A stretch of 60,498 bases of DNA from assembly GCA_024234995.1 (NCBI GenBank), contig JACKNF010000019.1, positions 1 through 60,498 of the forward strand, read 5' to 3'. Positions 1 through 9,638 of the stretch are shown here, piece by piece (position 1 is the stretch's first letter; every line of letters begins with the position of its first letter). Source of the stretch: Gammaproteobacteria bacterium (GTDB lineage: Bacteria; Pseudomonadota; Gammaproteobacteria; Competibacterales; Competibacteraceae). The notes below the pieces were generated by a model that did no database searches, was not told the origin of the DNA, and worked only from the letters and a program-made list of their open reading frames with translations. The position numbers and the translations under genes are program-made.

Positions 1-190
1 ACGCAGTAGCGGCCATATCAATCTGCAATTAAACTCAGGCGATGTGCCCAGCGAGAAGCTCGCCGAACCCCTGGATCCGGTGTTTCGAATGAGGCTAATA
101 CCTAAACTGGCTTTCACCGGAATTTCATGCGCCTGATCGACATAATCGGCAGTCACGAGGGCGTTTGCGCCAAGATGGACAGCCAGGAAA

Positions 191-466
191 TTGTGGCTGC
201 CGGAGCGATGGAGTCCACTTCATGACCGGAAGTGGGTCCCAAGACCAGGACTCCATCTGTGTTCAACCAAGCTAGACAGCAAGACAGTCAGTGTGACCTC
301 TGACTATGGCAAACTGGGCACAGTAGTTGTCCGCCTTACTCGGATAGATGACAAAATCCTGAATGCTAATAGCGATATCCCGCTGATTCTAGACTTGGAG
401 CAACGGCCATTGAGACTGGATTACAGCCCGTACAACGAGATCTCTTATGTTGGATACAAGCAGTAG
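191..466 (+). CDS. Hypothetical fragment, unidentified
   Basis: An open frame of 91 codons lies downstream of a second open stretch in the same frame (about 2-136), separated by two in-frame stops. The C-terminal half (hydrophilic, with alternating hydrophobic residues) looks protein-like, but I recognise no family. No convincing ribosome-binding site precedes the first ATG. It may be the damaged 3' end of a gene entering from the left, because genes further along this end of the window also show frame damage. Between 467 and 759 I see no gene, only a short leader for the next gene. Confidence 0.2.
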   Translation: MWLPERWSPLHDRKWVPRPGLHLCSTKLDSKTVSVTSDYGKLGTVVVRLTRIDDKILNANSDIPLILDLEQRPLRLDYSPYNEISYVGYKQ

Positions 467-759
467 CATCATTAAAAATAGAGAATGGCTATCAGACTTG
501 GTCCAATGTGTCCGGCCCGGCTGGAGAATTCAGAATTAAGGTGGTGATTGATATATATTGCGCTTGTTAGTCTATTGTTTATCCTCCGCATAACGCGATT
601 ACCGTGATCCCAACAACCGGGATTTGCATGCTTAGGGAGTGTCGTGATTAAAATGTGAAGTCTTCGTGAGTCCTCCGTGAACCGGTGTTGGTAGAGTAGG
701 CGGCGAGTCACCTTATGATTCCTGAACGCTGACACTCACCCCCTACGGAGGACTTGACG

Positions 760-1416
760 ATGAAATTGACGACCTTAGCCGCATCTTTGTTATTGGTAGC
801 CCCCCTGACCGGCGCTTGGGCGCAATCATCCAATAACAATCTGATGTACGAAGTCACAATTACTAATATCACCCGTGGCTCGTTTTTCACTCCGGTTCTG
901 GTAGCCAGCCACCGGCCAGGGGTCGAGTTATTTACCTTGGGGCAGGCGGCGAGTGAAGAATTAGCAGCCCTCGCCGAAGGCGGCGATATCATGCCATTAG
1001 AGCAAACGTTGCTTAGCAATAGCAATGTGGTGGGTACAGGCCACTCAGACGGTTTGCTGGGGCCGGGTCACTCGGTCACAGTTCGGGTTCCCGCCGGGAA
1101 TGCGAATCAGATCAGCCTGGCAGCGATGATCTTGCCTACCAACGACGGTTTCATTGCCCTGAATGGTGTGGCAATCCCCCGTTCCGGGAGCCAGACGTTC
1201 ATTGTGAATGGGTATGATGCAGGTTCCGAGCCCAACGACGAACTGTGTCAATCGATCCCCGGTCCGGATTGTGGCGGTGAAGGAGGTTCGCCGGGTGCTG
1301 GCGGCGAGGGATTTGTGCATATTCATGCCGGAATTCATGGCATCGGCGATTTGCAAGCTGCGGAATACGATTGGCGGAATCCCATGGCGTCAGTCACAGT
1401 TCAGAAAATACGCTGA
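760..1416 (+). CDS. Secreted spondin-domain protein
   Basis: A 218-residue exported protein. The N-terminus is a classic signal peptide (MKL, hydrophobic core, likely cut after GAWA). The rest resembles the bacterial Spondin_N family: it opens with YEVTITNITRGSFFTPVLVASH, has an FTLGQAASEELAALAEGG-type helix, a GLLGPGHS turn, an AAMILPTNDGFIALNG strand, and ends with acidic and glycine-rich metal- or ligand-binding loops. A glycine-rich linker (about 170-185) and a HIHAGIHG histidine cluster follow. I chose ATG 760 because the CGGAGG at 745-750 is well spaced from it; a TTG at 754 is the alternative. The gene appears monocistronic. The role in the envelope or matrix is unknown; adhesion is only inferred from eukaryotic spondins. 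Confidence 0.8.
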   Translation: MKLTTLAASLLLVAPLTGAWAQSSNNNLMYEVTITNITRGSFFTPVLVASHRPGVELFTLGQAASEELAALAEGGDIMPLEQTLLSNSNVVGTGHSDGLLGPGHSVTVRVPAGNANQISLAAMILPTNDGFIALNGVAIPRSGSQTFIVNGYDAGSEPNDELCQSIPGPDCGGEGGSPGAGGEGFVHIHAGIHGIGDLQAAEYDWRNPMASVTVQKIR

Positions 1417-1449
1417 CGGCATAAATCCTCTATCAGCCATGGAATTATT

Positions 1450-1470
1450 CCCTCCTTATTTTAAGGAGGG
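1450..1470. terminator. Hairpin after spondin-domain gene
   Basis: A perfect 9-bp inverted repeat, CCCTCCTTA and TAAGGAGGG with a TTT loop, lies 34 bases after the spondin-gene stop and between convergent genes. The stem would fold on both strands. There is no long T-run, so termination strength is uncertain. Confidence 0.5.
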
Positions 1471-1534
1471 ATAGCGCGTAAGCCGGAGTGGCTGGAAACA
1501 GTAGTCCCACAAGTCAGACAGGAGTGCTATAGAA

Positions 1535-4500
1535 TCACCCCTTTCTCACCCGTCCCCACTGTTCCTCTAACCGCTTGACCGATACCGGAAAGAGTGTCTT
1601 CAATTCCTGGGCAAATTGCGAAACCCGCAATTCTTCCAGCAGCCAGCGGAAACGCACCAATTCTAGATCATACCGTTCCCGTTCAGCGTCCCGTTCCCAT
1701 TGCCGTTTATAGTTTTCCCATAGCCGGATAATGTCGCCGCATCGTTGGCGGTCCTTATCCGGCGCCTGGCGGAGTTTCTGTAAGCGTAAGGTGATGGCAC
1801 GCAGATAACGCGGTAACTGTGGCAACCATTCCGGGGGGGTTTCGCTAAGAAAGCCGGGATAAATCAGATGCGCTAGCTGGTCGCGAATATCAGCCAGCGC
1901 CGCCGCCCAGACAGGTGACTGTTCACTGCTCAACATTTTTCGGATGTCGTGGTAGGCGGCTAAAATCTCTGCCGCCGTCTGGCTAACGTTCATCCGTGCT
2001 GCGGACAACCGGGTTTTTCCACGCTCAAGCAACGCCTCAAACGCCGCTTGGTTACGCGGCAATGGCTCATCGATTAGAAACGCCCGGTCGAGAATCGCAT
2101 TCAGCATATCCTCTCGTAATTGCTCCTGCGTCCCCAGTCCCAGGTAATGCAGAGTCATGCGTTGAAATTGAGGGAGATCGCGCGTCAGCGATTTGAACAG
2201 GGGGCCTAGCCGCCAGCCGATCAACCGTCGCAAACCTGCCTGCGTTACTATTTTCGCTCGCATGGGTGAATCCAATACACGCAATGCCAGCGTTCCACCG
2301 GTTTCCGTGACCAGTGCTGGATAGCCGCGCAACTGAATGCCATTGCGGACGAAACTGACCTCTTCCGGTAATTCGCCGAAATCCCAATCGCGTAACCGTT
2401 CCCGCTCGAATTCTGGAGTGGGCAATGCTGCGAACCCGGCTCGCGCCTCGCCCCGTAATTGGGCTTGAATCGCTGCCCAATCCCGCCCAACGGCCCGTTC
2501 TTGATCTTTAATATCCACGACCCGGAACCGCATGCGCAGATGGGACGGTACCGCGTCAGGATTCCAGGCGTCTTCTGGAATCTGCACCCCGGTCATGCGC
2601 TGCAATTGCACTGCCATTGCTTCTGTCAGCGATCGTTCCCCTGGCTCAATGATTTCCAGTAACGCCTGAACATAGTTGGGTACCGGTACGAAATTCCGCC
2701 GCAGCGCTTTCGGTAGCGACTTTAGCAGCGTCGCCATGCGTTCTGCCTGCAGGCCCGGTACCAGCCAGTCCAGCCGTTTTGGATCGACTTGATTGACCGC
2801 TGCCAAGGGTACAGTGAGCGTCACTCCGTCATCGTCCTCGCCCGGTGTAAAGCGGTAACGCAATGGCAGTTTTAATCCGCCGAGATCCAGATAGTCGGGA
2901 AAACGTTCACCATTGATCACTGTCTCCGCAGGCGTTAGCAGTCTCTCCCGGTCGAGAAACAGCAAGCGGGGATTCTCCCGCTCAATTTTTTTCCGCCAGG
3001 TCTCAAAGCTTGGGCCACTATAAATTCCTTCCGGAATCCGCTCATCGTAAAAACGGTAGAGTGTTTCTTCATCGGCGGTTAAATCGCGGCGAGCGCGGAT
3101 TTCCAGCTCTGCCAGTTCCTCCAGCAGTTGCCGGTTATGCTGAAAAAATGGTGCCTTGCAGTGAAATTCACCTTGTACCAATGCTTGGCGGATAAAAATC
3201 TCCCGCGCCAGTGCCGGGTCCAGCGGTCCATAATTGATCCGGCGTGCGACGATAACCGGCAGGCCATATAGCGTGACTCGTTCAGTGGCAGTTACTTGGG
3301 CAGAGCGTTTTTCCCAGTGTGGCCCGGCGTAACTGCGCTTGAGCAACGGCCCAGCCAGCCCTTCTACCCATTCCGGCTCGATCCGCGCCACAGTGCGAGC
3401 ATATAACCGCGTGGTTTCTGCCAGTTCAGCGGCCATCACCCAACGCGGACGCTTCTTGAATAATCCAGAACCGGGGAATAAGTAGAAATTCCGTCCTCGG
3501 GCGCCGAGATAGACATGTTCCTCCTGTTTCAGGCCTAAGTGACCCAGCAGGCCGGTCAGCAAAGCCCGGTGCAGGCTGTTATAGGGTGCCGGTTCCTCAT
3601 TGAGCCGCATCCCCATTTCGGTGACCCGCCCCAATAATTCATGATGCAGATCATGCCATTCCCGCATGCGCACAAATGAGAGGAAATCGATCTGGCAGAG
3701 ATTGCGCAACTGATTTTTAGAAAGCTGGCGGGCTTGTTCGTGGTAGTAGTCCCACAGTTTGAGCAGCGCCAGAAAATCGGACTGCTCATCGCGAAACCGG
3801 CGGTGTTTCTCATCAGCAGCCTGCTGTTTCTCCAATGGCCGTTCACGGGGGTCCTGAATTGCCAGTGCTGCCACGATGATGAGCGCCTCACGTAAACTGC
3901 CTTCCCGTTGTGCCGCGAGCAGCATTCGCCCTAGCCGGGGATCCACGGGCAGCTTTGCCAATTGCCGGCCCAGTTCGGTGATGCCCCGTTGTGCATCAAC
4001 AGCTTGCAACTCGAATAGCAACCGGAAGCCATCACTGATCTGCCGTGTATCCGGCGGATCGACGAATGGAAAATCTTCCGGCCGGCCGAGATTCAACGCA
4101 CACATTTGCAGGATCACCGCCGCTAGGTGGGTGCGCAGAATTTCTGGATCGGTAAAGGCAGGGCGGGATTGAAAATCCTCTTCGGAATACAAGCGGATGC
4201 AGATACCGGCTGTGACCCGTCCACAACGTCCGGCCCGTTGCTGAGCGCTGGCCTGGGAAATTTTTTCCACGGGCAGACGCTGCACCTTGCTGCGCGATGT
4301 AGCGGCTGATGCGCGCCATGCCGGGATCGATCACATAACGGATGCCGGTACGGTCAACGACGTTTCGGCAACATTGGTCGCCAGCACGATGCGTGGTACC
4401 ATGCGGTTGGAACACCCGGTTCTGTTCAGCGGCAGACAGCCGGGCGTAGAGCGGTAAAATCTCGGTATTGGGTGGATGGTGCTTGCGCAGGTTTTCCGCT

Positions 4501-5401
4501 GTTTCGCGGATTCCGCTCACCAGAGAGAAAATGAGAATATCACCCGGCCCTTGTTGCCATACTTCATCCACGGCATCCAGAATCGCCTGTGGCAAATCAC
4601 GGTCGCGCTCGTCTTCCTCTGCGGCTAGCAGGGGCCGGTAGCGTAGATCCACTGGATAAGTTCGCCCGAGACTTCGATAACTGGCGCTTGGCCGAAGTGG
4701 CGGGAGAAACGTTCGGGATCAATCGTCGCCGAGGTAATAATGAGCCTGAGATCAGGACGGCGGGGTAGCAGGCGCTTCAGATAACCCAGCAGGAAATCGA
4801 TATTCAGGCTGCGCTCATGGGCTTCATCGATGATGATTACTTCGTACTGATCGAGCTGCCGGGCGCTCTGAGTTTCCGCCAGCAGGATGCCATCGGTCAT
4901 CAGCTTGATCACCGTATCTGGCCCGACCCGGTCGGAGAAGCGCACTGTAACCGACCTGCCCGCCTACTGTGGTTCTCAATTCCGCCGCGATCCGTGCCGC
5001 CACTGAACGGGCGGCGATGCGGCGTGGCTGGGTATGGCCGATCAGTCCGGCTGCACCAAACCAAGTGAAAGACAGATCTTTGGCACTGCGTGGTCTTGCC
5101 GGAACCGGTTTCACCGCACAGCACAACCACCTGATGGTCACGGATTGCGGCGGCGATCCGCTCACGGTGGGCATTGATTGGCAGGTGGTCTTCAAACGAG
5201 GGGTCCGGCAGCCTGGCTCGACGCTCGTCCAAACGGGCGGCGGCGGCTTCCAGTTCACAGGTTAGTTGCGCCAGACCCTGATCCACTGGCTTGCCCTCGC
5301 GCAACCGCCGCTGCAGTCCGCAGGCGGTTTGCCAGCCTGGCGCGATCGCGGGTTGGACATTCCATTAACCGGTTTTGCAGAGCAGTAAGAGGGGTTTCCA
5401 C
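1535..5401 (-). pseudogene. hrpA: ATP-dependent RNA helicase HrpA, frameshifted
   Basis: This is a DEAH-box RNA helicase of the HrpA family. The full span matches the family's usual size of about 1300 residues. The N-terminal LTALQNRL..RDRARLANRL segment, Walker A GETGSGKTTQ, DEAH box (IIIDEAHERSLN), SAT motif (IITSATID) and the QRAGRCGRV motif VI are all visible, but in different frames. The last 916 codons (1535-4285) are open and intact. Upstream, comparison with the expected protein implies about ten small deletions, near 5320, 5084, 5056, 4943, 4666, 4529, 4512, 4390, 4345 and 4292. I place the start at GTG 5401. The cause may be sequencing or assembly error or a recent pseudogene, as no substitution-type stop codons are seen. 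Confidence 0.85.
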
Positions 5402-5655
5402 GGGAATTATTAAGGTTTTGTTTGGAATGATTTAATTGTATTGCGCCTGACAAGCGCTCCATATTCTCGCATGGGGTTTATGCAAACGCATATAAATTTA
5501 CTTGCAGAATCCGCAGCTTTCACGTACTTTCCACCCCGGGTGGAGAGTGTGAACCTCCGAAGACCCAGCGTCGATCCTCTAGTTTGCGAGCGTTCCCGTT
5601 GGCATTCATCAGGTGGCTCGGCACAAGGAAAATTTTTTTTGAGGTTGTATTCATA

Positions 5656-5870
5656 ATGCGCATTGGTACTGTGAAGTGGTTTGACGAAGCCAGGGTTTCG
5701 GTTTCATTGCCCCTGAAGACGGCAGCAGCGACGTGTTCGTTCATTATTCAGTGATTGAAGGTAAGGGGTTCCGGACTTTGGCAGAAAACCAAAAGGTTGA
5801 GTTCGACGTCAAAGTCGGACCCAAGGGTCCACAAGCCACGATGGTGAAAAAATTCGGGGCTGAAAAATAA
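5656..5870 (+). pseudogene. Cold-shock domain protein, one-base frameshift
   Basis: A CspA-type RNA chaperone. ATG 5656 begins MRIGTVKWFDEA, then the frame breaks at 5693-5695, where GGG should be GGGG. Restoring one G gives RGFGFIAPEDGSSDVFVHYS followed by an intact end (KKFGAEK) and TAA at 5868, for a 71-residue protein of normal Csp length. RNP1 (FGFI) and RNP2 (VFVHY) are then complete. A long untranslated leader (with a T-run at 5633-5640) and a GAGG ribosome-binding site precede it. The single homopolymer deletion makes a sequencing error at least as likely as true inactivation. Confidence 0.85.
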
Positions 5871-5895
5871 CAATTCCCACCAATCTATCCTAGTC

Positions 5896-5927
5896 AAAGC
5901 CCCGCTCTGTGCGGGGCTTTGTCGTTT
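5896..5927 (+). terminator. Rho-independent terminator of the csp gene
   Basis: AAAGCCCCGC (5896-5905) pairs perfectly with GCGGGGCTTT (5911-5920) around a TCTGT loop, followed by GTCGTTTT. It sits 25 bases after the csp stop codon. Confidence 0.85.
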
Positions 5928-5934
5928 TCTCCGC

Positions 5935-5940
5935 TATAAT
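5935..5940 (+). promoter_or_regulatory. Possible -10 box of the typA promoter
   Basis: A perfect TATAAT lies just after the csp terminator and 44 bases ahead of the typA GTG. No good -35 box is present at 16-18 bp, so this is a weak call resting on position and the consensus -10. Confidence 0.4.
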
Positions 5941-5983
5941 GCCGCCCCGTATCTGGCCTGATAGCTACCTATGTGATTAAACA

Positions 5984-7795
5984 GTGATTGAAAAACTTCG
6001 CAACATCGCCATTATTGCCCATGTCGACCACGGCAAGACCACCCTGGTGGACAAACTGCTGCAACAATCCGGTACCCTCAGCGACCGGGGTACCCCGGTC
6101 GAGCGGGTCATGGATTCCAACGACCTGGAGCGGGAGCGTGGCATCACCATTCTTGCTAAAAATACCGCCCTCTACTGGCAGGATTATCACATCAACATTG
6201 TCGACACGCCCGGCCATGCTGATTTCGGCGGGGAAGTCGAACGGGTACTGTCCATGGTCGATTCGGTGCTGTTGCTGGTCGATGCCGTCGATGGGCCGAT
6301 GCCGCAGACCCGTTTTGTGACCCAAAAGGCGTTTGCAATGGGGTTCCGGCCTATTGTGGTCATCAATAAGGTCGACCGGCCTGGCTCCCGTGCGCAATGG
6401 GTGCTGGATCGTACTTTTGATTTGTTCGACCGGCTGGGCGCAACCGATGAGCAACTGGATTTCCCGGTGATTTATGCCTCGGCGCTGCATGGCTATGCTG
6501 GACTGGAGGACAGTGTGCGTTCTGGCAACATGGACCCGCTGTTTGAAACGATCATCGCCCATGTCCCGCCGCCAGCGGTAGACCCGGCTGGACCGTTTCA
6601 ATTGCAAGTCAGCTCGCTGGACTACAACAGCTATGTCGGGGTTATCGGTATTGGCCGTATCCGCCGGGGCAAGGTCAAAACCAATACGCCAGTGGTGATT
6701 CTCGACCGCCACGGCAACCGCCGCAATGGCCGGGTATTGCAAATCCTCGGCTTTCAGGGCTTAGATCGCATCGAATTTCCCGATGCATCCGCTGGTGACA
6801 TTATCGCCTTCACGGGCATCGATGGGCTGGGTATCTCCGACGTGCTTTGTGATCCCAGCGCGGTTGAGCCTCTGCCTCCGCTCAAGGTGGATGAGCCGAC
6901 CATGAGCATGACCTTTCAAGTCAACACTTCGCCCTTCGCTGGGCGCGAGGGCAAGTACGTTACCAGCCGCCAGGTGCGTGAGCGGCTCCAGCGCGAGCTG
7001 ATTCACAACGTGGCCTTGCGGATTGAGGACACCGATGACCCGGATAAATTTAAGGTCTCCGGGCGCGGTGAACTGCATCTGTCGATTCTGATCGAGAACA
7101 TGCGCCGCGAGGGTTATGAGCTGGCTGTCTCGCGCCCAGAGGTCATCGTTCTGGAGATAGATGGCGAACCGTGCGAACCCTATGAGCAACTCACCGTCGA
7201 TGTTGAGGAGCAACATCAGGGTGCCATCATGGAAAAGCTGGGTGAGCGGCGCGGTGAACTGCTGGATATGCAACCCGACGGCAAGGGCCGGGTGCGGCTG
7301 GACTATCTCATTCCAGCACGCGGTCTAATCGGTTTTCAGACCGAATTCCTGACAGCTACCTCCGGCACGGGTTTGCTCTACCATGTGTTCGACCGCTATG
7401 CGCCAGTCAAAAAAGGCGCAATTGGCGCACGGATCAATGGAGTACTGATCGCCAATGCCACTGGCAAGGCGCTGGCCTACGCGCTGTTCAATCTCCAAGA
7501 GCGTGGACGGATGATGGTAGGCCACGGCGATGAAGTATATGAGGGTATGGTGGTCGGCATTCACTCCCGTGATAACGACCTGGTGGTCAATCCGCTCAAA
7601 GCCAAGCAATTGACTAATATCCGCGCCGCCGGCTCCGATGAGAACATTCTGCTGACTCCACCGGTTCGGATGAGCCTGGAACAGGCGCTGGAGTTTATCG
7701 ATGACGATGAGTTAGTCGAAGTTACCCCAAAGTCTATCCGTGTGCGCAAGAAACTGTTATTGGAGCATGAACGTAAGAGAGCGTCTCGCCAATGA
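5984..7795 (+). CDS. typA: Ribosome-associated GTPase TypA/BipA
   Basis: A 603-residue translational GTPase, full length for the family, which acts on the ribosome in 50S assembly and stress adaptation. The G1 motif AHVDHGKTT, the switch region RERGITILAKNTA, G3 DTPGHADF and G4 INKVDR are intact near residues 13-130. EF-G-like domains II, III and V and the BipA-specific C-terminal domain follow, ending in a basic tail. The start is GTG 5984, matching the usual MIEKLRNIAIIAH beginning. This is the only clean gene in the otherwise frame-damaged 4.3-9.1 kb segment. Confidence 0.97.
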   Translation: MIEKLRNIAIIAHVDHGKTTLVDKLLQQSGTLSDRGTPVERVMDSNDLERERGITILAKNTALYWQDYHINIVDTPGHADFGGEVERVLSMVDSVLLLVDAVDGPMPQTRFVTQKAFAMGFRPIVVINKVDRPGSRAQWVLDRTFDLFDRLGATDEQLDFPVIYASALHGYAGLEDSVRSGNMDPLFETIIAHVPPPAVDPAGPFQLQVSSLDYNSYVGVIGIGRIRRGKVKTNTPVVILDRHGNRRNGRVLQILGFQGLDRIEFPDASAGDIIAFTGIDGLGISDVLCDPSAVEPLPPLKVDEPTMSMTFQVNTSPFAGREGKYVTSRQVRERLQRELIHNVALRIEDTDDPDKFKVSGRGELHLSILIENMRREGYELAVSRPEVIVLEIDGEPCEPYEQLTVDVEEQHQGAIMEKLGERRGELLDMQPDGKGRVRLDYLIPARGLIGFQTEFLTATSGTGLLYHVFDRYAPVKKGAIGARINGVLIANATGKALAYALFNLQERGRMMVGHGDEVYEGMVVGIHSRDNDLVVNPLKAKQLTNIRAAGSDENILLTPPVRMSLEQALEFIDDDELVEVTPKSIRVRKKLLLEHERKRASRQ

Positions 7796-7873
7796 TCTTA
7801 TTTGTTTTTTTGTGATTAATACCCCCGCGCTTTTAATTTTTTTCTCTTTAAAGACAATGTTATATTAGCCGCG

Positions 7874-7918
7874 CCGTTTGCAACGCTGCGCATTCCATCG
7901 GGGAACCCGCGCAAACGG
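7874..7918 (+). promoter_or_regulatory. Leader inverted repeat before satP-like gene
   Basis: CCGTTTGC (7874-7881) and GCAAACGG (7911-7918) form a perfect 8-bp stem with a 29-base loop, in the 156-base gap between typA and the transporter. It ends 33 bases before the start codon, and the AGGAGAGA ribosome-binding site (about 7937) lies outside it. It could be a leader hairpin or a regulator site. Confidence 0.3.
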
Positions 7919-7951
7919 TCAGAAAAACTTTTATAGGAGAGAGAATAAAGT

Positions 7952-8517
7952 ATGTCAGAACAAAAGCTTGGTAACCCAGCCGTGGTTGGCTTGGCTGGAT
8001 TTGGTTTGACGACCCTGGTTCTACAATTCCACAACGTCGGCTGGATGCCCAGCATCGGCCCGGTGGTCTGGCTGGGGTTGATGTTTGGTGGTACCGCGCA
8101 ACTGATTGCCGGCCTCCAGGAGATGAAAACCGGCAATAACTTTGGATATTGCGCCTTTACGTCTTATGGCGCGTTCTGGATTGCCTGTGCTTGATGTTGC
8201 TTGGCAATAAATACGACCTATTCAAAGCAAGTACCGAAGATGTCGGCTGGTTTCTGGTAGCTTGGACACTGTTCACCGCGATTTTGTGGGTCGGTTCGCT
8301 GCGGATTCACGGCGCAATGGCCTTCACCTTCACCACGTTGCTTATCGGTTTCATCCTGCTGGATCTGGCCCACTTTGGCTATCCGGGCCTGACAGTGGTG
8401 GCTGGCTATGAACTGATGGTCTGCGCGCTGGCCGCCTGGTATATGATGGCGCGCGTCATTCTGAACGAGATTTACGGCAAAGAGCTCTTGCCGGCGGGCA
8501 AACCTTGGGTTTCCTAG
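7952..8517 (+). pseudogene. SatP/YaaH-type acetate transporter, one-base frameshift
   Basis: This belongs to the GPR1/FUN34/YaaH family of six-helix acetate/succinate carriers. The N-terminal part (7952-8194) begins with the family signature NPAVVGLAGFG and continues LMFGGTAQLIAGLQEMKTGN. The frame then breaks near 8183-8186, where GCCTGTGC should read GCCCTGTGC. The rest (CLMLLGNKYDLF, then four more hydrophobic segments) is open to 8517. With one C restored the protein has 188 residues, the normal length. An AGGAGAGA ribosome-binding site precedes ATG 7952. A one-base homopolymer deletion may be a sequence error. The following Cache-domain gene is probably co-transcribed. Confidence 0.8.
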
Positions 8518-8565
8518 ACACCTGGTTTTATTGCCCAAGTAACTGAATTTCGAGAGGGTCTTAAG

Positions 8566-9115
8566 ATGGGAAAAAGAATGTTGGGTTTTGCCAGCCTGGT
8601 GCTGGTGCTTGGCGCTGCGCCAACATGGGTTGGGGCCATTGATCCCGACGCTGCCACCGCCGATGAAGTGATCGCTAAGGTGCATGAAGCAGCTAAGTAC
8701 TTGCATGACAAGGGCCAGGCTGGTTTTCCAGACTTCAACAATAATGCAAACTGGGTGTGGAAGAACAGCTATGTGTTTGTCTTTAGCTGCCGGGACAACA
8801 AGATGATTGCTCACCCGCTGCGCCCCGATTTGGTCGGCAAACCGATCCTGCAAATGGAGGATGATAAGGGCAACCTGCTGTTCCAGAAACCATGTGATGT
8901 TGGTAAGAAAGCTGACGGTGGCTGGGTCGAATACTGGTGGCCGAAGCCTGGCGAAGCCAAGGCGTCCCGCAAGATCTCCATATACCCAAAGCACCCAAGT
9001 GTCTTTCCAGCCGGATGTGAGAGTTGGCGCGGGTATCTACGATGAAGCCATGAGCGTCGAGGATTTGAATAAGTTGGCGCAACAGGCGATTGAGCCGAAA
9101 AAAGACGCGCCGTAG
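8566..9115 (+). pseudogene. Periplasmic single-Cache domain protein, frameshifted
   Basis: A secreted small-molecule-binding protein: a signal peptide (MGKRMLGFASLVLVLGAAP) followed by one Cache domain with the usual SYVFVFSCRDNKMIAHPLRPDLVGKP-type core and a WVEYWWPKPGE motif. Two apparent one-base deletions, near 8979 (TCCTAT to TCCAT) and 8998 (AAGGTG to AAGTG), shift the end into another frame, which continues FQPDVRVGAGIYDEAMSVEDLNK to the stop at 9115. Corrected length is about 183 residues. GAGAGGG precedes ATG 8566. It lies 48 bases after the acetate-carrier gene, so it may sense a carboxylate ligand; that is inference. Confidence 0.75.
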
Positions 9116-9141
9116 CCGCCAGCAGACGCTTCGTTTATTGT

Positions 9142-9170
9142 CCTCTCTCTCCCCTGCGAGGAGAGAGAGG
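9142..9170. terminator. Hairpin between convergent genes
   Basis: CCTCTCTCTC (9142-9151) pairs with GAGAGAGAGG (9161-9170) around CCCTGCGAG. It lies between the Cache gene and the convergent DUF4124 gene, so it could terminate either. No T-run follows on the plus strand. Confidence 0.5.
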
Positions 9171-9179
9171 AGATGCAGG

Positions 9180-9530
9180 CTATAATACACTGCCGCTTTG
9201 GTAGCCCAGTGCCTCACGGGCCTTCGGCAAAACGACATTCGTATCACTGCGGTACTGGATTGTATCATAAGGCCGGTTCCGGGGTGGTTTGCCGGTGATT
9301 TGCAGTTGTCCCCGGTCGTCGTGCCAACGGTAGAGCGGACCGGTGTACTCAGGCATCCCAGGCAACCGGCCGCGCACCCAAGAAGGCGCCTTCTGAGGCA
9401 CAGTGTACCAGTACAGCAATACGCCACTTAGAATGCCCAGCACAATTAATAACCACATCGAACCCGTGCCGGCAGATTGCCGTTGCCCACGGTTCCAGCT
9501 TTTCCACGCCCTGTCTTGCCGTATACCCAT
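9180..9530 (-). CDS. Membrane-anchored DUF4124-like protein
   Basis: A 116-residue protein with a short basic cytoplasmic N-terminus, one transmembrane segment (about 25-42, WLLIVLGILSGVLLYWY) and a periplasmic domain resembling DUF4124: LYRWHDDRGQLQITGKPPRN, a pattern of a hydrophobic strand then D-x-G-x-(L/V)-x-(I/F)-(T/S). These domains occur widely in Proteobacteria and have no settled function. The minus-strand gene stands alone between a convergent and a divergent neighbour. Confidence 0.7.
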   Translation of the reverse strand: MGIRQDRAWKSWNRGQRQSAGTGSMWLLIVLGILSGVLLYWYTVPQKAPSWVRGRLPGMPEYTGPLYRWHDDRGQLQITGKPPRNRPYDTIQYRSDTNVVLPKAREALGYQSGSVL

Positions 9531-9638
9531 CTGTTGAGCCCCATCTCGTCGAAATCTATGACCTCATTATTGGAAGAATCATCAATTCTCCTGTAAATAT
9601 CTGTCTTCGACTAGGTGACTTTTGGAGAACGCCACTAT

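Noticed and set aside
5969..6742. 257-codon minus-strand ORF antisense to typA
   Set aside because: It lies wholly opposite the conserved typA N-terminus, where codon bias opens the antisense frame; composition (His/Gln-rich) is not protein-like.
8218..8994. 258-codon minus-strand ORF
   Set aside because: Antisense to the acetate carrier and Cache gene, both of which have clear homology-based readings.
8783..9427. 214-codon minus-strand ORF
   Set aside because: Covers the end of the Cache gene and the DUF4124 gene in a wrong frame; no recognisable motif.
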